The notes: generated by a model from the sequence alone, not told the origin. DNA of 64,000 bases from Crocinitomicaceae bacterium (GCA_023268965.1 JALRJE010000091.1:1-64000), one strand, 5' to 3'; counted from the first letter of the stretch, positions 15,841 through 26,568 are shown. Program-made: numbers and translations.

Positions 15841-18111
15841 ATGTCAAAAATCAGGAAGCAAGAAGCCCTAGATTACCATTCCTCCGGTAGGCCCGGTAAA
15901 ATTGAAGTTGTTCCATCTAAGCCCTACGCCTCCCAACGAGACCTCTCCTTGGCCTATTCTCCTGGTGTAGCTGAACCCTGCTTGCGCATTGCAGAAAACA
16001 AAGCCGACGTTTACAAGTATACTGCCAAACGCAATTTGGTAGCCGTTATTACCAACGGAACCGCAGTTCTCGGCCTCGGTGACATCGGCCCAGAAGCCGC
16101 AAAGCCTGTTATGGAAGGCAAAGGCTTATTGTTTAAAATTTTTGCGGATATCGATGTATTTGACATCGAAGTAGACGCCAAAGACCCAGAACTTTTTATC
16201 CAGACCGTCAAGGCCATTGCCCCCACTTTTGGTGGCATCAACCTCGAGGACATCAAAGCACCTGAAGCTTTTGAAATTGAACGCCGGCTCAAAGAAGAGC
16301 TCGATATTCCCATCATGCACGACGACCAACACGGCACCGCAATCATCAGCGCCGCTGCCTTGCTCAATGCATTAGAACTTGCCAACAAAAAAATCGAGCG
16401 CATCAAAATTGTGGTCTCCGGTGCCGGAGCAGCAGCAGTTTCATGTATCAAATTATACCATCGTCTGGGTGTAAAGCCCGAAAACGTCTACATGTACGAC
16501 TCCAAAGGCCTTATCCACAGCAGGCGTACTGACCTCGACGACATGAAACAAATCTTCGCCACCCACCCAAAAGATATTGATTTCGAAGCCGCTTTTAAAG
16601 GTGCTGACGTCTTTCTTGGGTTGTCCAAAGCAGGGCTTGTTAGCAAAGAAATGATTGCCGCAATGGCCAAAGACCCTATTGTTTTTGCCCTCGCCAATCC
16701 CGAGCCAGAAATTCCTTACAAAGAAGCAATGGCGGTGCGCAAAGACATCATTATGGCAACAGGGCGGTCAGACCATCCCAACCAAGTCAACAACGTACTT
16801 GGGTTTCCTTATATCTTCAGGGGCTCGCTAGACGTTCGTGCGACCACCATCAATGAAGAAATGAAATTGGCTGCCGTAAAGGCCATCGCCTCTCTCGCCA
16901 AAGAAACCATCCCAGAAGAAGTGATTGAAGCCTATGGCGGTAAAAACATTTCTTTTGGTCGGGAGCAAATTATTCCAAAACCATTAGATCCTCGACTCAT
17001 TTACTATGTGGCGCCAGCAGTAGCACGCGCAGCCATGGAGTCTGGTGTAGCTCAAGAGCCCATCGAAGATTGGGAAGAATACGAAAACCAACTCAAAAGC
17101 CGCCTTGGCCTGGACAACAAACTACAGCGCAATATTACTTCCAAAGCACAAGGTAGCCCCAAAACGGTAGTGTTCCCCGAAGGCGACAACATCAAAATTT
17201 TGAAAGCTGCCCAGCAAGCCTATGACGAAGGGGTAGCCATCCCGATTTTACTCGGTAAAAAACAACGCATCCTGGAGCTCATGAACGAGTACAGCATCGA
17301 AATACCAGAAGTGCAAATCATCGATTGTAAATCCGATGAAGAAGAGGCGCGGCGCACTGAGTATGGCACTGCATTCTTTGAATTGCGCAAGCGCAAAGGC
17401 ATTACCGAATATGAAGCCATTTCTTTGATGCGCGAGCGCAATTATTTTGGCGCCATGATGCTCAATATGGGAGCAGCCGACGCTATGCTTACGGGTCTTA
17501 CCCGCAGCTATCGTTCGGTATTGCGTCCAGCAATTAGCACCATTGGCTTGCAAAAAGATGTCAAAACCGTCTCCGGAATGTACATCTTAAACACCAAAAA
17601 AGGCCCTCTGTTCTTGGCCGATACCACCGTCAATTTAAACCCATCTGCAGCGCAAATTGCAGAAATTACCGTCAACGTAGCCAAGTTTATCCGCCGCCTC
17701 AAAGTACAACCCCGAATTGCTTTATTGAGTTATTCTAACTTCGGGTCTTCTCCAGGAGAGGATCCCGAAAAAATGGCAAAAGCAGTTCGGATCCTACACG
17801 AAACACAGCCCAATCTGGTGGTCGATGGCGAAATGCAAGCCAACTTTGCCCTCAACTCAGAACTAATGAACGAGAAATTCCCTTTCTCCTTCCTTGCCAA
17901 CAAAGAGGTCAACACACTTATTTTTCCGAACCTATCCGCAGGCAATATTGCCTACAAACTTTTGCAACAAACCAATGAGCTCGATGCCATCGGACCTATT
18001 TTAATCGGGATGCGCAAATCCTTACACGTACTGCAACTAGGCGCCAGCGTCAGAGAAATCCTTTCAATGATCAAAATTGCCGTCATTGACGCACAAAGCC
18101 AAGACAAATGA
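15841..18111 (+). CDS. maeB: NADP-dependent malic enzyme with C-terminal phosphotransacetylase domain
   Basis: The 756-residue protein is the MaeB-type fusion. Residues about 1-430 are malic enzyme: SLAYSPGVAEPC, VITNGTAVLGLGDIGPEAAKPVMEGK, DDQHGTAIISAAALLNALEL and the Rossmann motif VVSGAGAAAVSC are clear. Residues about 430-756 are a phosphate acetyltransferase-like domain (VVFPEGDNIKILKAAQQAYDEG, NMGAADAMLTG, PNLSAGNIAYKLLQQ), which in MaeB proteins is thought to be regulatory, sensing acetyl-CoA, rather than catalytic. The enzyme oxidatively decarboxylates malate to pyruvate, making NADPH. The stop overlaps the ruvA start (ATGA at 18108). Confidence 0.96.
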   Translation: MSKIRKQEALDYHSSGRPGKIEVVPSKPYASQRDLSLAYSPGVAEPCLRIAENKADVYKYTAKRNLVAVITNGTAVLGLGDIGPEAAKPVMEGKGLLFKIFADIDVFDIEVDAKDPELFIQTVKAIAPTFGGINLEDIKAPEAFEIERRLKEELDIPIMHDDQHGTAIISAAALLNALELANKKIERIKIVVSGAGAAAVSCIKLYHRLGVKPENVYMYDSKGLIHSRRTDLDDMKQIFATHPKDIDFEAAFKGADVFLGLSKAGLVSKEMIAAMAKDPIVFALANPEPEIPYKEAMAVRKDIIMATGRSDHPNQVNNVLGFPYIFRGSLDVRATTINEEMKLAAVKAIASLAKETIPEEVIEAYGGKNISFGREQIIPKPLDPRLIYYVAPAVARAAMESGVAQEPIEDWEEYENQLKSRLGLDNKLQRNITSKAQGSPKTVVFPEGDNIKILKAAQQAYDEGVAIPILLGKKQRILELMNEYSIEIPEVQIIDCKSDEEEARRTEYGTAFFELRKRKGITEYEAISLMRERNYFGAMMLNMGAADAMLTGLTRSYRSVLRPAISTIGLQKDVKTVSGMYILNTKKGPLFLADTTVNLNPSAAQIAEITVNVAKFIRRLKVQPRIALLSYSNFGSSPGEDPEKMAKAVRILHETQPNLVVDGEMQANFALNSELMNEKFPFSFLANKEVNTLIFPNLSAGNIAYKLLQQTNELDAIGPILIGMRKSLHVLQLGASVREILSMIKIAVIDAQSQDK

Positions 18112-18683
18112 TCTCCAGACTCAACGGCCGCCTCATTGAAAAAAACCCGACAGACCTGCTAGTGGAATGTGCAGGTGTCGGATACGAGGTCAAGATTTCT
18201 TTGCACACCTTTACTGCTTTGCCAGATGCAGAAGCAATTATCTTGCACACCAAGCTCATCGTCAGAGAAGATGCCCACCTGCTTTATGGGTTTGCCACCA
18301 AAGAGGAGCGCGAAATGTTCGGACACCTCATCAGTGTTTCTGGCATAGGCCCCAACACGGCCCTCATCATGCTTTCTTCCATGACCCCCGACGACATCGC
18401 GCATGCCATTCTTGCAGAGGACGTCGTGAGTATTCAAAAAATAAAAGGGATCGGTACCAAAACAGCGCAGCGCGTCATTATCGACCTCAAAGGAAAAGTA
18501 TCTAAAATGGAACTCGGAAGCGAGAATATTTTCTCTTCGAACAATAGAAACCGATTTGATGCGTTAAATGCATTAGTTTCACTCGGTTTTGACAAAAAAT
18601 CAGCTGAAAAAGTATTGGACAAAATTGATACAGGAACCCAAACCGTAGAACAACTGATCAAAGAAGCGTTAAGACTACTATAA
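18108..18683 (+). CDS. ruvA: Holliday junction branch migration protein RuvA
   Basis: The 191-residue protein has the three RuvA domains: an OB fold (residues 1-64; MISRLNGRLIEKNPTDLLVECAGVGYEV), the tandem helix-hairpin-helix domain (about 65-140; LISVSGIGPNTALIMLSSM and IKGIGTKTAQRVIIDLKGK, the hairpins that grip DNA backbone) and the mobile C-terminal three-helix domain that binds RuvB (about 145-191; DALNALVSLGFDKKSAEKVL). It forms the tetrameric platform for Holliday-junction migration. It overlaps maeB by 4 bases and is 2 bases from sprA; the ruvA-sprA neighbourhood is common in flavobacteria. Confidence 0.97.
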   Translation: MISRLNGRLIEKNPTDLLVECAGVGYEVKISLHTFTALPDAEAIILHTKLIVREDAHLLYGFATKEEREMFGHLISVSGIGPNTALIMLSSMTPDDIAHAILAEDVVSIQKIKGIGTKTAQRVIIDLKGKVSKMELGSENIFSSNNRNRFDALNALVSLGFDKKSAEKVLDKIDTGTQTVEQLIKEALRLL

Positions 18684-18685
18684 CC

Positions 18686-21600
18686 GTGCAACACAACTAC
18701 TGGAAAAACTATTTAACAAGTATCATCATGCTCATGGTGGTGTTTTTTACTTTTGAGGAAGTGAGTGCACAGACCCCTAACCTCCCTTTTCCAATCTTTA
18801 ATCCGCTCAATCCTTTTCAAAATTTACCCCAAAGTTTTGACCTCGGAGACCCCACCAATCTCAACCAAACGATTGTCTACGACCCCGAATCTAAAACATT
18901 TGTCTTTCGAGACATCATGGGCAAAGACACCTATTTTAGGGCTCCTCAGGCTATGAGCCTCGAAGAGTATCTCGAATACGAAGAGAAAAAAAGCTTTTCT
19001 TTAGATTGGAAAGAACTCGTGGCCGAAGAAAGTGCAGAAAACCGAACATTTGAATTGCCAATAAAAATAGGATCCAAAGCATTTCAAAGTTTCTTTGGCT
19101 CAGATGAAATCACCATTACCCCGGGCGGAAACCTCGAAATTTCACTTGGCGCCAACCACTCTCGGGTAGACAACCCTATTCTTCCCATGCGGCAGCGCAA
19201 CATCACGCGCTTCGATTTCAATCAAAACATCAACATGGACATCACCGGCCAAATCGGCACCAACATGAAGGTGAATATGAAATACAACACCCGCGCCAAC
19301 TTTGATTTCGAAAATATTTCCAAATTAGAGCGCACCGGGCAAGAAGACGACATCCTACAAAAAATTGCGCTAGGGCAAGTTAGTTTGGAGCTTCCTACTA
19401 CCCTTATTCCGAGTTCACAAACACTTTTTGGCTTTAAAACACAACTCAAATTTGGCCGTTCGACCGTCGATTTTATCTTAGCACAATCAAAAGGAAAACG
19501 TACCGAAATCAACGTAACCGGCAAGGCCCAAGTTCAAAAGTTTGAAATTACTGCCGATAATTACGAGGCCAACCGCCACTACTTTCTCAATTTGTATCAT
19601 CAGCAGCACTACGATACCGCAATGGCCACCTTGCCTGTTGTGAACTCAACGACCTACATTACCCGAATAGAGGTTTGGGTTACCAACCGCAGCAGCATAA
19701 CCGAAAACACCCGAAATATTGTCGCATTTTCAGATTTAGGCGAGGCCAAACAAGCCAACTGTCAGGGCAATCCGGGCAACTACTCGACCCAAGAAATTCC
19801 AGACAACCAAGCGAATGGTCTCTATGACTGGGCAGCAGCTCAACCTTTGGTTCGTGGCTTCTCCAATGCGGTGTTGGCGCTTAGTGCACAAGTCAATTCT
19901 CCGGGGCCATTTAATCAGGCTGTCGATTACGAAAAAGTAGAAAATGCCCGCAAACTCAATGACAACGAATTTACCTACAATGCCTTACTTGGCTACGTCT
20001 CACTCAATACAGCGCTCAATAACGACGAAGTTTTAGCAGTAGCCTACGAATACACCTACCGAGGCCAAACCTACCAAATAGGTGAGTTCTCTACCGATGG
20101 TACCAACGGGCAAGAAGCACTCATTCTCAAATTAATCAAACCAACCATCACGAGTCCAAAAATCAAAATTTGGGACCTCATGATGAAAAACGTGTACTCC
20201 ATTGGCGCGTATCAAGTCGATCAACTTGGCTTTAAAATAGACATGTATTACAACAACCGCGAAACCTCTGTTTTGCAACCGTTCTTACCCTTTGAACAAG
20301 GAAACATCAATAAAAAACAGATTGTTACCCTACTCGACATGGATAAAATCAATCAAAACAACCAACCTTTCTCGGATGGTGTTTTTGACTTTGCTCCGTT
20401 TAATGTAGTCGGCAACAAAATTGATAATGGCGGAACCATCAACCGCAAAAACGGACGCATCTTCTTTACTACCGTTGAACCTTTCGGCAAAACACTCGCC
20501 GACAAATTAACCGAGGCTGGCGTACCTAGTGTGTTCATTAATCAATTGGCCTATACAGAACTCTACGACTCTACCAAAACAGCAGCGCAGCAAATTCCGA
20601 GTAAAAATCGTTTTGTGTTCAAGGGAGAGTTTCAGTCTTCGATCTCCTCTGAAATTCCATTGAACGTAATGAATATCCCACAAGGGGCGGTAGTGGTGAC
20701 GGCTGGTGGAATGCGTTTGGTAGAAGGAGTCGACTTTACTGTAGATTACGCATTTAGTCGCGTAAAAATCCTCAATACAGGAATTTTAGAATCCAATACC
20801 CCTATTAAAATTTCAATAGAATCAAATTCTGTATTTGGTTTTCAAGCGCGTTCTATGATTGGTGGGCGCTACCAATACCGCATCAATGAAAACTTCAAGG
20901 TGGGTGCCACCTGGCTGCGCATGATGGAGCGTCCGGTTACACAAAAAGTTGATTTTGGCAGCGAGCCCTTCAAAAACAACGTGCTTGGCGCAGATTTCGC
21001 TTTTCGTACCAACGTACCTCTGCTCACTAAATTGGTCGACTTACTTCCCGTTATTTCTACCAATACCATGTCTACCCTTTCTATGTCCGGAGAAGTAGCC
21101 ACACTCAGGCCGGGTCAGCCACGCGCCATTAACAAAGAAGGCACCTCGTACATAGACGACTTTGAGGCATCGCAAAGTGCCATTGACCTCAAAAACATTA
21201 GCGCATGGCGTTTGGCGTCTATACCGCAGGGCCAGCCAGATCTCTTCCCTGAAGCAGCCAAAAAAGACCTCAGTGCTGGTTTCAAGCGCGCCAATCTCGC
21301 ATGGTATACCATTGACCCCGTTTTTTACCAAAGCAATCAGCTCACGCCCGCACACATCAAGCAAGATCCGTCCATGCTTTACGACAGCCGCATGAGACTC
21401 ATTCAAATGACCGACATTTTTCCGAACCTACAACTTCAATACGGCTCTATCTCCAATATCAACGTGCTCGATTTAGCCTACTACCCTGCCGAACGTGGCA
21501 TGTATAATTTTGATACCACCGCTACTGTAGATTCTATCGGGCGCTTTACCAATCCAGAAGAGCGTTGGGGAGGCATTATGCGCGGCCTTAGCACCAACGA

Positions 21601-24600
21601 TTTTGAATTGGCGAATATCGAATTTATTCAATTTTGGGTGCTGGATCCGTTTAATCAAGACGCTGAAAATCAAAATCCAAACGCCCCTATGTCTGGCGGA
21701 GACCTCTACTTTAATCTAGGAAATGTTTCAGAGGATATCCTTCCCGACTCCCGAAAAAGCTTTGAGCACGGCTTACCTTCCAACAGCGACCCCTTATTAC
21801 AAGACAACATCGATACCACCCAGTGGGCGAGAATTTCAACCCAACAGGTGGTAGTCAATGCCTTTGCCAATGACCCCGCCTCGCGCATCAAACAAGACGT
21901 TGGCCTAGATGGCTGGGACAACACAGACGAAAGGCAAAGTTATGCTGCCTTTGTGAGTTGGGTGCAAAACAACACAACGCTTAGTGCAGCTACAAAAGCG
22001 CGCATGATTGCCGACCCTTCTACCGACGACTACAACTATTACCTCGACGATAACTACGATGCCGCTCAGCTCACTATTCTCGATCGCTACAAACACTACA
22101 ACGGCATGCAAGGCAATTCTCCAACAACAGAAATGTCAGATACCGCAAATGCTCTAGGCTACCCGACCATTGCCTCCAACTTTCCCGACATCGAAGATAT
22201 CAACCAAGACAACAACCTCTCAGAATCTGAAGCTTACTTTCAATATCGCGTCAGCCTCCGCCCGGGCGATATGCAAAATGTGGGTAGCAACTTTATCACC
22301 AACAAACAAGTATACCAAAACGGGAACAAAACAGAAACTTGGTATCAATTTAAAGTCCCGATCCGCGACTTCGAAAAACGTATCAATGGTATTCAAGACT
22401 TCCGTTCCATCCGCTTCATGCGCATGTATTTGAAAGGTTTTGACGAGCCTGTAGTACTGCGTTTTGCACGTTTAGAATTTGTTCGTGGCGAGTGGCGCCG
22501 TTACTTTGAAGACCTCACCCAACCAGGGCTGAGCGTCCAGACCGACCCTAACCTCACTGCTTTTAATATTGCCGCACTCAATATCGAAGAAAATGCACAG
22601 CGTCAGCCGATCAATTATGTGGTTCCGCCAGGTATTGACCGAGAAATAGACCCCTCACAAGTATATCAACGTCAAATGAATGAACAAGCGCTGGTACTAG
22701 AAGTTTGTAATTTGCAAGACGGAGACGCCAGAGCAGCTTATCGAAACGTACAGTTCGATGTGCGTACATACAAAAAATTGAAAATGTTTGCACACGCCGA
22801 ATCAGTGGTAGAAAATCAACTCAAAGACAATGAGCTCACTCTTTTTGTGCGCTTGGGCACAGACTTCGTAGAGAACTACTACGAATACGAATTGCCACTC
22901 AAAGTGACCGACTGGAACGCAACCAACCCAGACCTCATCTGGCCTACGGCTAACAATATCGAAATCGAATTTGACCGCCTACTCGACCTTAAAATGGAGC
23001 GAAACGATAAACTCGAGCAAGGCGTTCCGGGTGTCTCAAGCGTGGTAGAATACGAAAAAGCTGATCCCAATAATGCGGCCAACCGAATTAAAGTAAAAGG
23101 AAGCCCGAATCTACAAGGTATCAGAACCATCATGATCGGTGTTCGAAATCCGTCCAAAGCTGACCCGGACAACACCTGGGGCCCCGACAATGGCGACGCC
23201 GAATGCACCAACGTATGGGTCAATGAAATGCGTTTAACCGACTTTGTCAGTGATGGTGGCTCGGCTGCTGTTGGCCAAATGCAAGTTCAGTTGGCCGATT
23301 TTGCCGTTGTACAAGCTGCCGGTAACTACTCAGGCATCAACTGGGGTGCTGTAGATAGCCGTGTACAAGACCGCCAGCGAAACCAACGCATGGGTGCAGA
23401 CATCAGTACCACCATGCAACTCGGACAGTTCTTCGGCAAGCAAGCACGCGTTTCTTTACCCTTCTACTATGGCTATTCTATCGGACTCATTAATCCAGAA
23501 TACGACCCCTTTAACCCCGATATCAAACTTTCCAACTACGACATTGCTACCCGTAAAGAGCGCATGCGTTTAGGCCAAGACTTCACGGAGCGCCGCTCTT
23601 ACAATTTTACCAATGTACGTAAAGAGGCAAAAGCGGGTACCAAACCACAATTTTGGAGCATTTCCAATTGGTCGGCAACTTATGCATTTGCCGAAAATAT
23701 CCGACGCGATTTCAATATCAAATCAGACATGACCCGCACCTGGACGGGCGCCCTCAACTACAACTACACTTTTGCAGGGAAACCCTGGGAACCTTTTAAA
23801 AAATGGAAACCTGCTCAAAAGAATCCTTGGCTCAAACCGCTCAAAGATTTCAACCTCTTTTACTTGCCAAAAAATATTGCGTTTACCAACGATTACTCAC
23901 GAATCTACAACGAACGGCAAATCCGCAATATCATCGTCCCTGAATTTGATTTTGAACCTATCTACCTCAAACGCTTTGACTGGAACCGCAACTATCAAGT
24001 TGGCTATGATGTAACCAAAGCACTCAAAACAACCTTTACGGCCAACAACCGATCCATTTTTGAAGAAGGAAACCATGCTGTAGACAGGCGTAGCAACCCC
24101 GAAGGATACCAAGAATTTATGGATACCATCCGTTCTCAAATGAACACCTTTGGCCGCACCATGGACTACACGCACAACTATTCCATTAGCTATACCCTGC
24201 CCTTCAACAAACTACCGATTACTTCCTGGCTCTCCTCCAACATACGCTATTCAGGTACCTACAACTGGCAGCGTGCCCCACTAGGGCAAGCTGAGTTCGG
24301 CAACACCATCCAAAACTCGCGTGCTATCAACATGACCGCACAAGGCAATTTGGTTACATTGTATAACAAAATACCATATTTCAAACGCGTGCTCTCCGAC
24401 GGTAGAGGTATGAAAACCAACAGTGCCAGAATGGGTGCTGGCGGCCCACAACCTGGTAGGGGTGGCCCACCAAAGAAAGCAGAGTTCAAGCCTAAAAAAC
24501 CGCTCGAAGAAATGACCGACAAAGAGCGCAAAGAATACGACAGGCAACTCGCCAGATTCGAACGCAAACAAGCCCGCGAAGAAGCACTCAAAGAAAAAGA

Positions 24601-26008
24601 AACAGAACCTATTAATCCTGTTTTGGGCACATTGGCGCGCATGTTGATGTCTGTTCGCAATATTTCAGGGACCTATACGCTATCTGATGGCACCATGCTC
24701 CCTGGTTACAATCAAGAATCTAGTGTGCTCGGTATGAACGGCGGTTCTTTTGGGCTCATGCCATTCGTATTTGGAAAACAAGGCTATGATGTATTTGGAA
24801 GAGAAAACGGTTACCATGTTGGCGATTTCGCCCGAGATAACAACTGGTTGGTCCAAAATGAAAACATCAACAGACAATTTATGGTGAACCATACGGCTAA
24901 TCTTCAATTAAAAGCAACGTTAGAGCCCCTCAAAGACCTCAACATCAACCTCAATGCATCGCGCAACTACAGTACGCAAGCCGGAGAATTCTATCGCTGG
25001 AATCCGAATGCAAATGCCTTTGAAGGACAAAGTCGTTTTGAAACGAGCACGCTTACCTATACCACCATATCTTGGGGTACCGCCTTCGCAAAAATGGACA
25101 GCTCGTTTCGTTCGCCCATCTTCCAACAAATGATCAACAATAGCCAACAAGTTTCTCAACTCATAGGCGCTACTAACACCAATGCGAGTTCGCTTCCAAA
25201 TGGTTATTACGAAGGTTATTCTGCCACCCAACAAGAGGTTGTTATTGGTTCTTTCCTAACTGCCTATACCAATTCACCTATCGATAGCAAGACCATTAAC
25301 CCGCGTTCTAATTTACCTTTACCAAACTGGACGATCAACTACGCAGGTCTGAGCAAATTTGCATTCGCTAAAGATGTCGTGAAGTCTTTCAAACTCAACC
25401 ACGGCTACTCATCTTCGGTGTCCGTTAATGGCATGCAAACCAACCTCAATGCAACGCTAGATGCCAATGGTTCGCCAACAGCCCTCGACCTCAACAATAA
25501 TTTCATTTCAGCGATGCAAGTTCAGAACATCACCATTTCGGAGCGTTTTTCTCCGTTAATTGGTATGCTCGCTACCTGGAAAATTGGCGGCAAGAACATC
25601 ACTACCAATTTTGAATACAAAAAAGACCGTCAAGCAACGCTTTCCTTAAATAACAACCAAGTGACAGAAACCTTGGGTCAGGAAATTGTCGTCGGTACGG
25701 TAGTCAATATCCCAAAACTTAAATTGGTTAGAAGTGTTGATGCCAGCGATCTACTCATCAATGTAAACTTCTCTTTCCGAGATAATGCAACGGTCATCCG
25801 AAAGGTAGTCGAGAACACGAACATGGCAACAGCGGGGCAAACAACAGTTAGCTTTAAGCTAGATGCCAACTACAAACTCAACGAATATTTAAGCGCCATC
25901 TTCTACTACGAACAGTTTATTAATACGCCAAAAGTTTCCTTGAGCTACCCTACCGGTAACCTTAAAACAGGCGTCACACTCCGCTTTGACCTCAACGGAC
26001 TTAAATAA
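18686..26008 (+). CDS. sprA: SprA/Sov, type IX secretion system outer-membrane translocon (gliding motility)
   Basis: At 2440 residues this is the giant SprA (Sov in Porphyromonas) protein, which forms a very large beta-barrel, the outer-membrane pore of the type IX secretion system. A signal peptide is visible after the GTG start (TSIIMLMVVFFTFEEVSAQ). Recognisable blocks include GDPTNLNQTIVYDPES, EITITPGGNLEISLGANHSRVDNP, RKNGRIFFTTVEPFG, REWRYFEDL-like GEWRRYFEDL, and the repeated aromatic/Asn-rich beta strands to the C-terminus (LSYPTGNLKTGVTLRFDLNGLK). Residues about 1905-1975 are a Lys/Glu/Pro-rich insertion (PPKKAEFKPKKPLEEMTDKE), charged and probably exposed. An ATG at 18728 is an alternative start but would cut the signal peptide. 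T9SS cargo in this window include the protease at 8032 and the esterase at 46242. Confidence 0.95.
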   Translation: MQHNYWKNYLTSIIMLMVVFFTFEEVSAQTPNLPFPIFNPLNPFQNLPQSFDLGDPTNLNQTIVYDPESKTFVFRDIMGKDTYFRAPQAMSLEEYLEYEEKKSFSLDWKELVAEESAENRTFELPIKIGSKAFQSFFGSDEITITPGGNLEISLGANHSRVDNPILPMRQRNITRFDFNQNINMDITGQIGTNMKVNMKYNTRANFDFENISKLERTGQEDDILQKIALGQVSLELPTTLIPSSQTLFGFKTQLKFGRSTVDFILAQSKGKRTEINVTGKAQVQKFEITADNYEANRHYFLNLYHQQHYDTAMATLPVVNSTTYITRIEVWVTNRSSITENTRNIVAFSDLGEAKQANCQGNPGNYSTQEIPDNQANGLYDWAAAQPLVRGFSNAVLALSAQVNSPGPFNQAVDYEKVENARKLNDNEFTYNALLGYVSLNTALNNDEVLAVAYEYTYRGQTYQIGEFSTDGTNGQEALILKLIKPTITSPKIKIWDLMMKNVYSIGAYQVDQLGFKIDMYYNNRETSVLQPFLPFEQGNINKKQIVTLLDMDKINQNNQPFSDGVFDFAPFNVVGNKIDNGGTINRKNGRIFFTTVEPFGKTLADKLTEAGVPSVFINQLAYTELYDSTKTAAQQIPSKNRFVFKGEFQSSISSEIPLNVMNIPQGAVVVTAGGMRLVEGVDFTVDYAFSRVKILNTGILESNTPIKISIESNSVFGFQARSMIGGRYQYRINENFKVGATWLRMMERPVTQKVDFGSEPFKNNVLGADFAFRTNVPLLTKLVDLLPVISTNTMSTLSMSGEVATLRPGQPRAINKEGTSYIDDFEASQSAIDLKNISAWRLASIPQGQPDLFPEAAKKDLSAGFKRANLAWYTIDPVFYQSNQLTPAHIKQDPSMLYDSRMRLIQMTDIFPNLQLQYGSISNINVLDLAYYPAERGMYNFDTTATVDSIGRFTNPEERWGGIMRGLSTNDFELANIEFIQFWVLDPFNQDAENQNPNAPMSGGDLYFNLGNVSEDILPDSRKSFEHGLPSNSDPLLQDNIDTTQWARISTQQVVVNAFANDPASRIKQDVGLDGWDNTDERQSYAAFVSWVQNNTTLSAATKARMIADPSTDDYNYYLDDNYDAAQLTILDRYKHYNGMQGNSPTTEMSDTANALGYPTIASNFPDIEDINQDNNLSESEAYFQYRVSLRPGDMQNVGSNFITNKQVYQNGNKTETWYQFKVPIRDFEKRINGIQDFRSIRFMRMYLKGFDEPVVLRFARLEFVRGEWRRYFEDLTQPGLSVQTDPNLTAFNIAALNIEENAQRQPINYVVPPGIDREIDPSQVYQRQMNEQALVLEVCNLQDGDARAAYRNVQFDVRTYKKLKMFAHAESVVENQLKDNELTLFVRLGTDFVENYYEYELPLKVTDWNATNPDLIWPTANNIEIEFDRLLDLKMERNDKLEQGVPGVSSVVEYEKADPNNAANRIKVKGSPNLQGIRTIMIGVRNPSKADPDNTWGPDNGDAECTNVWVNEMRLTDFVSDGGSAAVGQMQVQLADFAVVQAAGNYSGINWGAVDSRVQDRQRNQRMGADISTTMQLGQFFGKQARVSLPFYYGYSIGLINPEYDPFNPDIKLSNYDIATRKERMRLGQDFTERRSYNFTNVRKEAKAGTKPQFWSISNWSATYAFAENIRRDFNIKSDMTRTWTGALNYNYTFAGKPWEPFKKWKPAQKNPWLKPLKDFNLFYLPKNIAFTNDYSRIYNERQIRNIIVPEFDFEPIYLKRFDWNRNYQVGYDVTKALKTTFTANNRSIFEEGNHAVDRRSNPEGYQEFMDTIRSQMNTFGRTMDYTHNYSISYTLPFNKLPITSWLSSNIRYSGTYNWQRAPLGQAEFGNTIQNSRAINMTAQGNLVTLYNKIPYFKRVLSDGRGMKTNSARMGAGGPQPGRGGPPKKAEFKPKKPLEEMTDKERKEYDRQLARFERKQAREEALKEKETEPINPVLGTLARMLMSVRNISGTYTLSDGTMLPGYNQESSVLGMNGGSFGLMPFVFGKQGYDVFGRENGYHVGDFARDNNWLVQNENINRQFMVNHTANLQLKATLEPLKDLNINLNASRNYSTQAGEFYRWNPNANAFEGQSRFETSTLTYTTISWGTAFAKMDSSFRSPIFQQMINNSQQVSQLIGATNTNASSLPNGYYEGYSATQQEVVIGSFLTAYTNSPIDSKTINPRSNLPLPNWTINYAGLSKFAFAKDVVKSFKLNHGYSSSVSVNGMQTNLNATLDANGSPTALDLNNNFISAMQVQNITISERFSPLIGMLATWKIGGKNITTNFEYKKDRQATLSLNNNQVTETLGQEIVVGTVVNIPKLKLVRSVDASDLLINVNFSFRDNATVIRKVVENTNMATAGQTTVSFKLDANYKLNEYLSAIFYYEQFINTPKVSLSYPTGNLKTGVTLRFDLNGLK

Positions 26009-26014
26009 GAATGC

Positions 26015-26458
26015 ATGATTAGAGCTGCAGAACCCAAAGACGTCGCTGCTATTTTTGGCCTAATCAAAGAACTTGCCACCTACGAACGTGCTCCTGAACA
26101 GGTCAGTAATACTGCTCAACAACTGCACATCGACTTATTTGAAGATCAAATTTGCCATGCCATTGTTGCCGAAAATGCACACGGAACTGTCATTGGTTTT
26201 GCACTTTACTATATTTCGTATTCCACTTGGAAAGGCCGCTGTCTCTATTTGGAAGATTTTTATATCATGGAAACGGAAAGAATGCAAGGGTACGGGCAAG
26301 CATTATTTGATGAAGTCGTTAGCATTGCGAAATCTAAAGGTGTGAAACGCATGGATTGGCAAGTCTTGGACTGGAACCACACCGCCCTCAATTTCTACCG
26401 CCGCAACCATGCTACTCTGGACCCTGAATGGATCAATGGACGCTTATTTTTTGAATAA
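26015..26458 (+). CDS. GNAT family N-acetyltransferase (diamine/thialysine acetyltransferase-like)
   Basis: The 147-residue GNAT protein closely resembles the spermidine/spermine acetyltransferase-like group: MIRAAEPKDVAAIFGLIKELATYE, then LYLEDFYIMETERMQGYGQALFDEV, where ERMQGYGQAL is the acetyl-CoA pyrophosphate-binding loop (R/Q-x-x-G-x-G/A), and DWQVLDWNHTALNFYRRNHA, the family signature for the final strand and helix with the likely catalytic Tyr. The acceptor, an amine such as a polyamine or thialysine, is inferred only from resemblance. It begins 6 bases after sprA and may be read through from it. Confidence 0.88.
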   Translation: MIRAAEPKDVAAIFGLIKELATYERAPEQVSNTAQQLHIDLFEDQICHAIVAENAHGTVIGFALYYISYSTWKGRCLYLEDFYIMETERMQGYGQALFDEVVSIAKSKGVKRMDWQVLDWNHTALNFYRRNHATLDPEWINGRLFFE

Positions 26459-26525
26459 ACACTGCTGTATTTTAAAATATTCGCAAAAAATCGGGCAATA
26501 TTCAGCCAATCTCACAAGATGTTCA

Positions 26526-26563
26526 TTTGGTGCGTACGATACAAAAATTTCGTATTAAGTTTA
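26526..26563 (+). promoter_or_regulatory. possible promoter of the 6S-like RNA
   Basis: TTTG at 26526-26529 and TAAGTTTA at 26556-26563 (one mismatch to TAnnTTTG) would place transcription start near 26567-26569, at the 5' edge of the folded RNA. The 26-base spacing is longer than usual, so support is moderate. An imperfect inverted repeat ATACAAAA/TTTCGTAT (26539-26555) lies between them. Confidence 0.35.
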
Positions 26564-26568
26564 ATATG

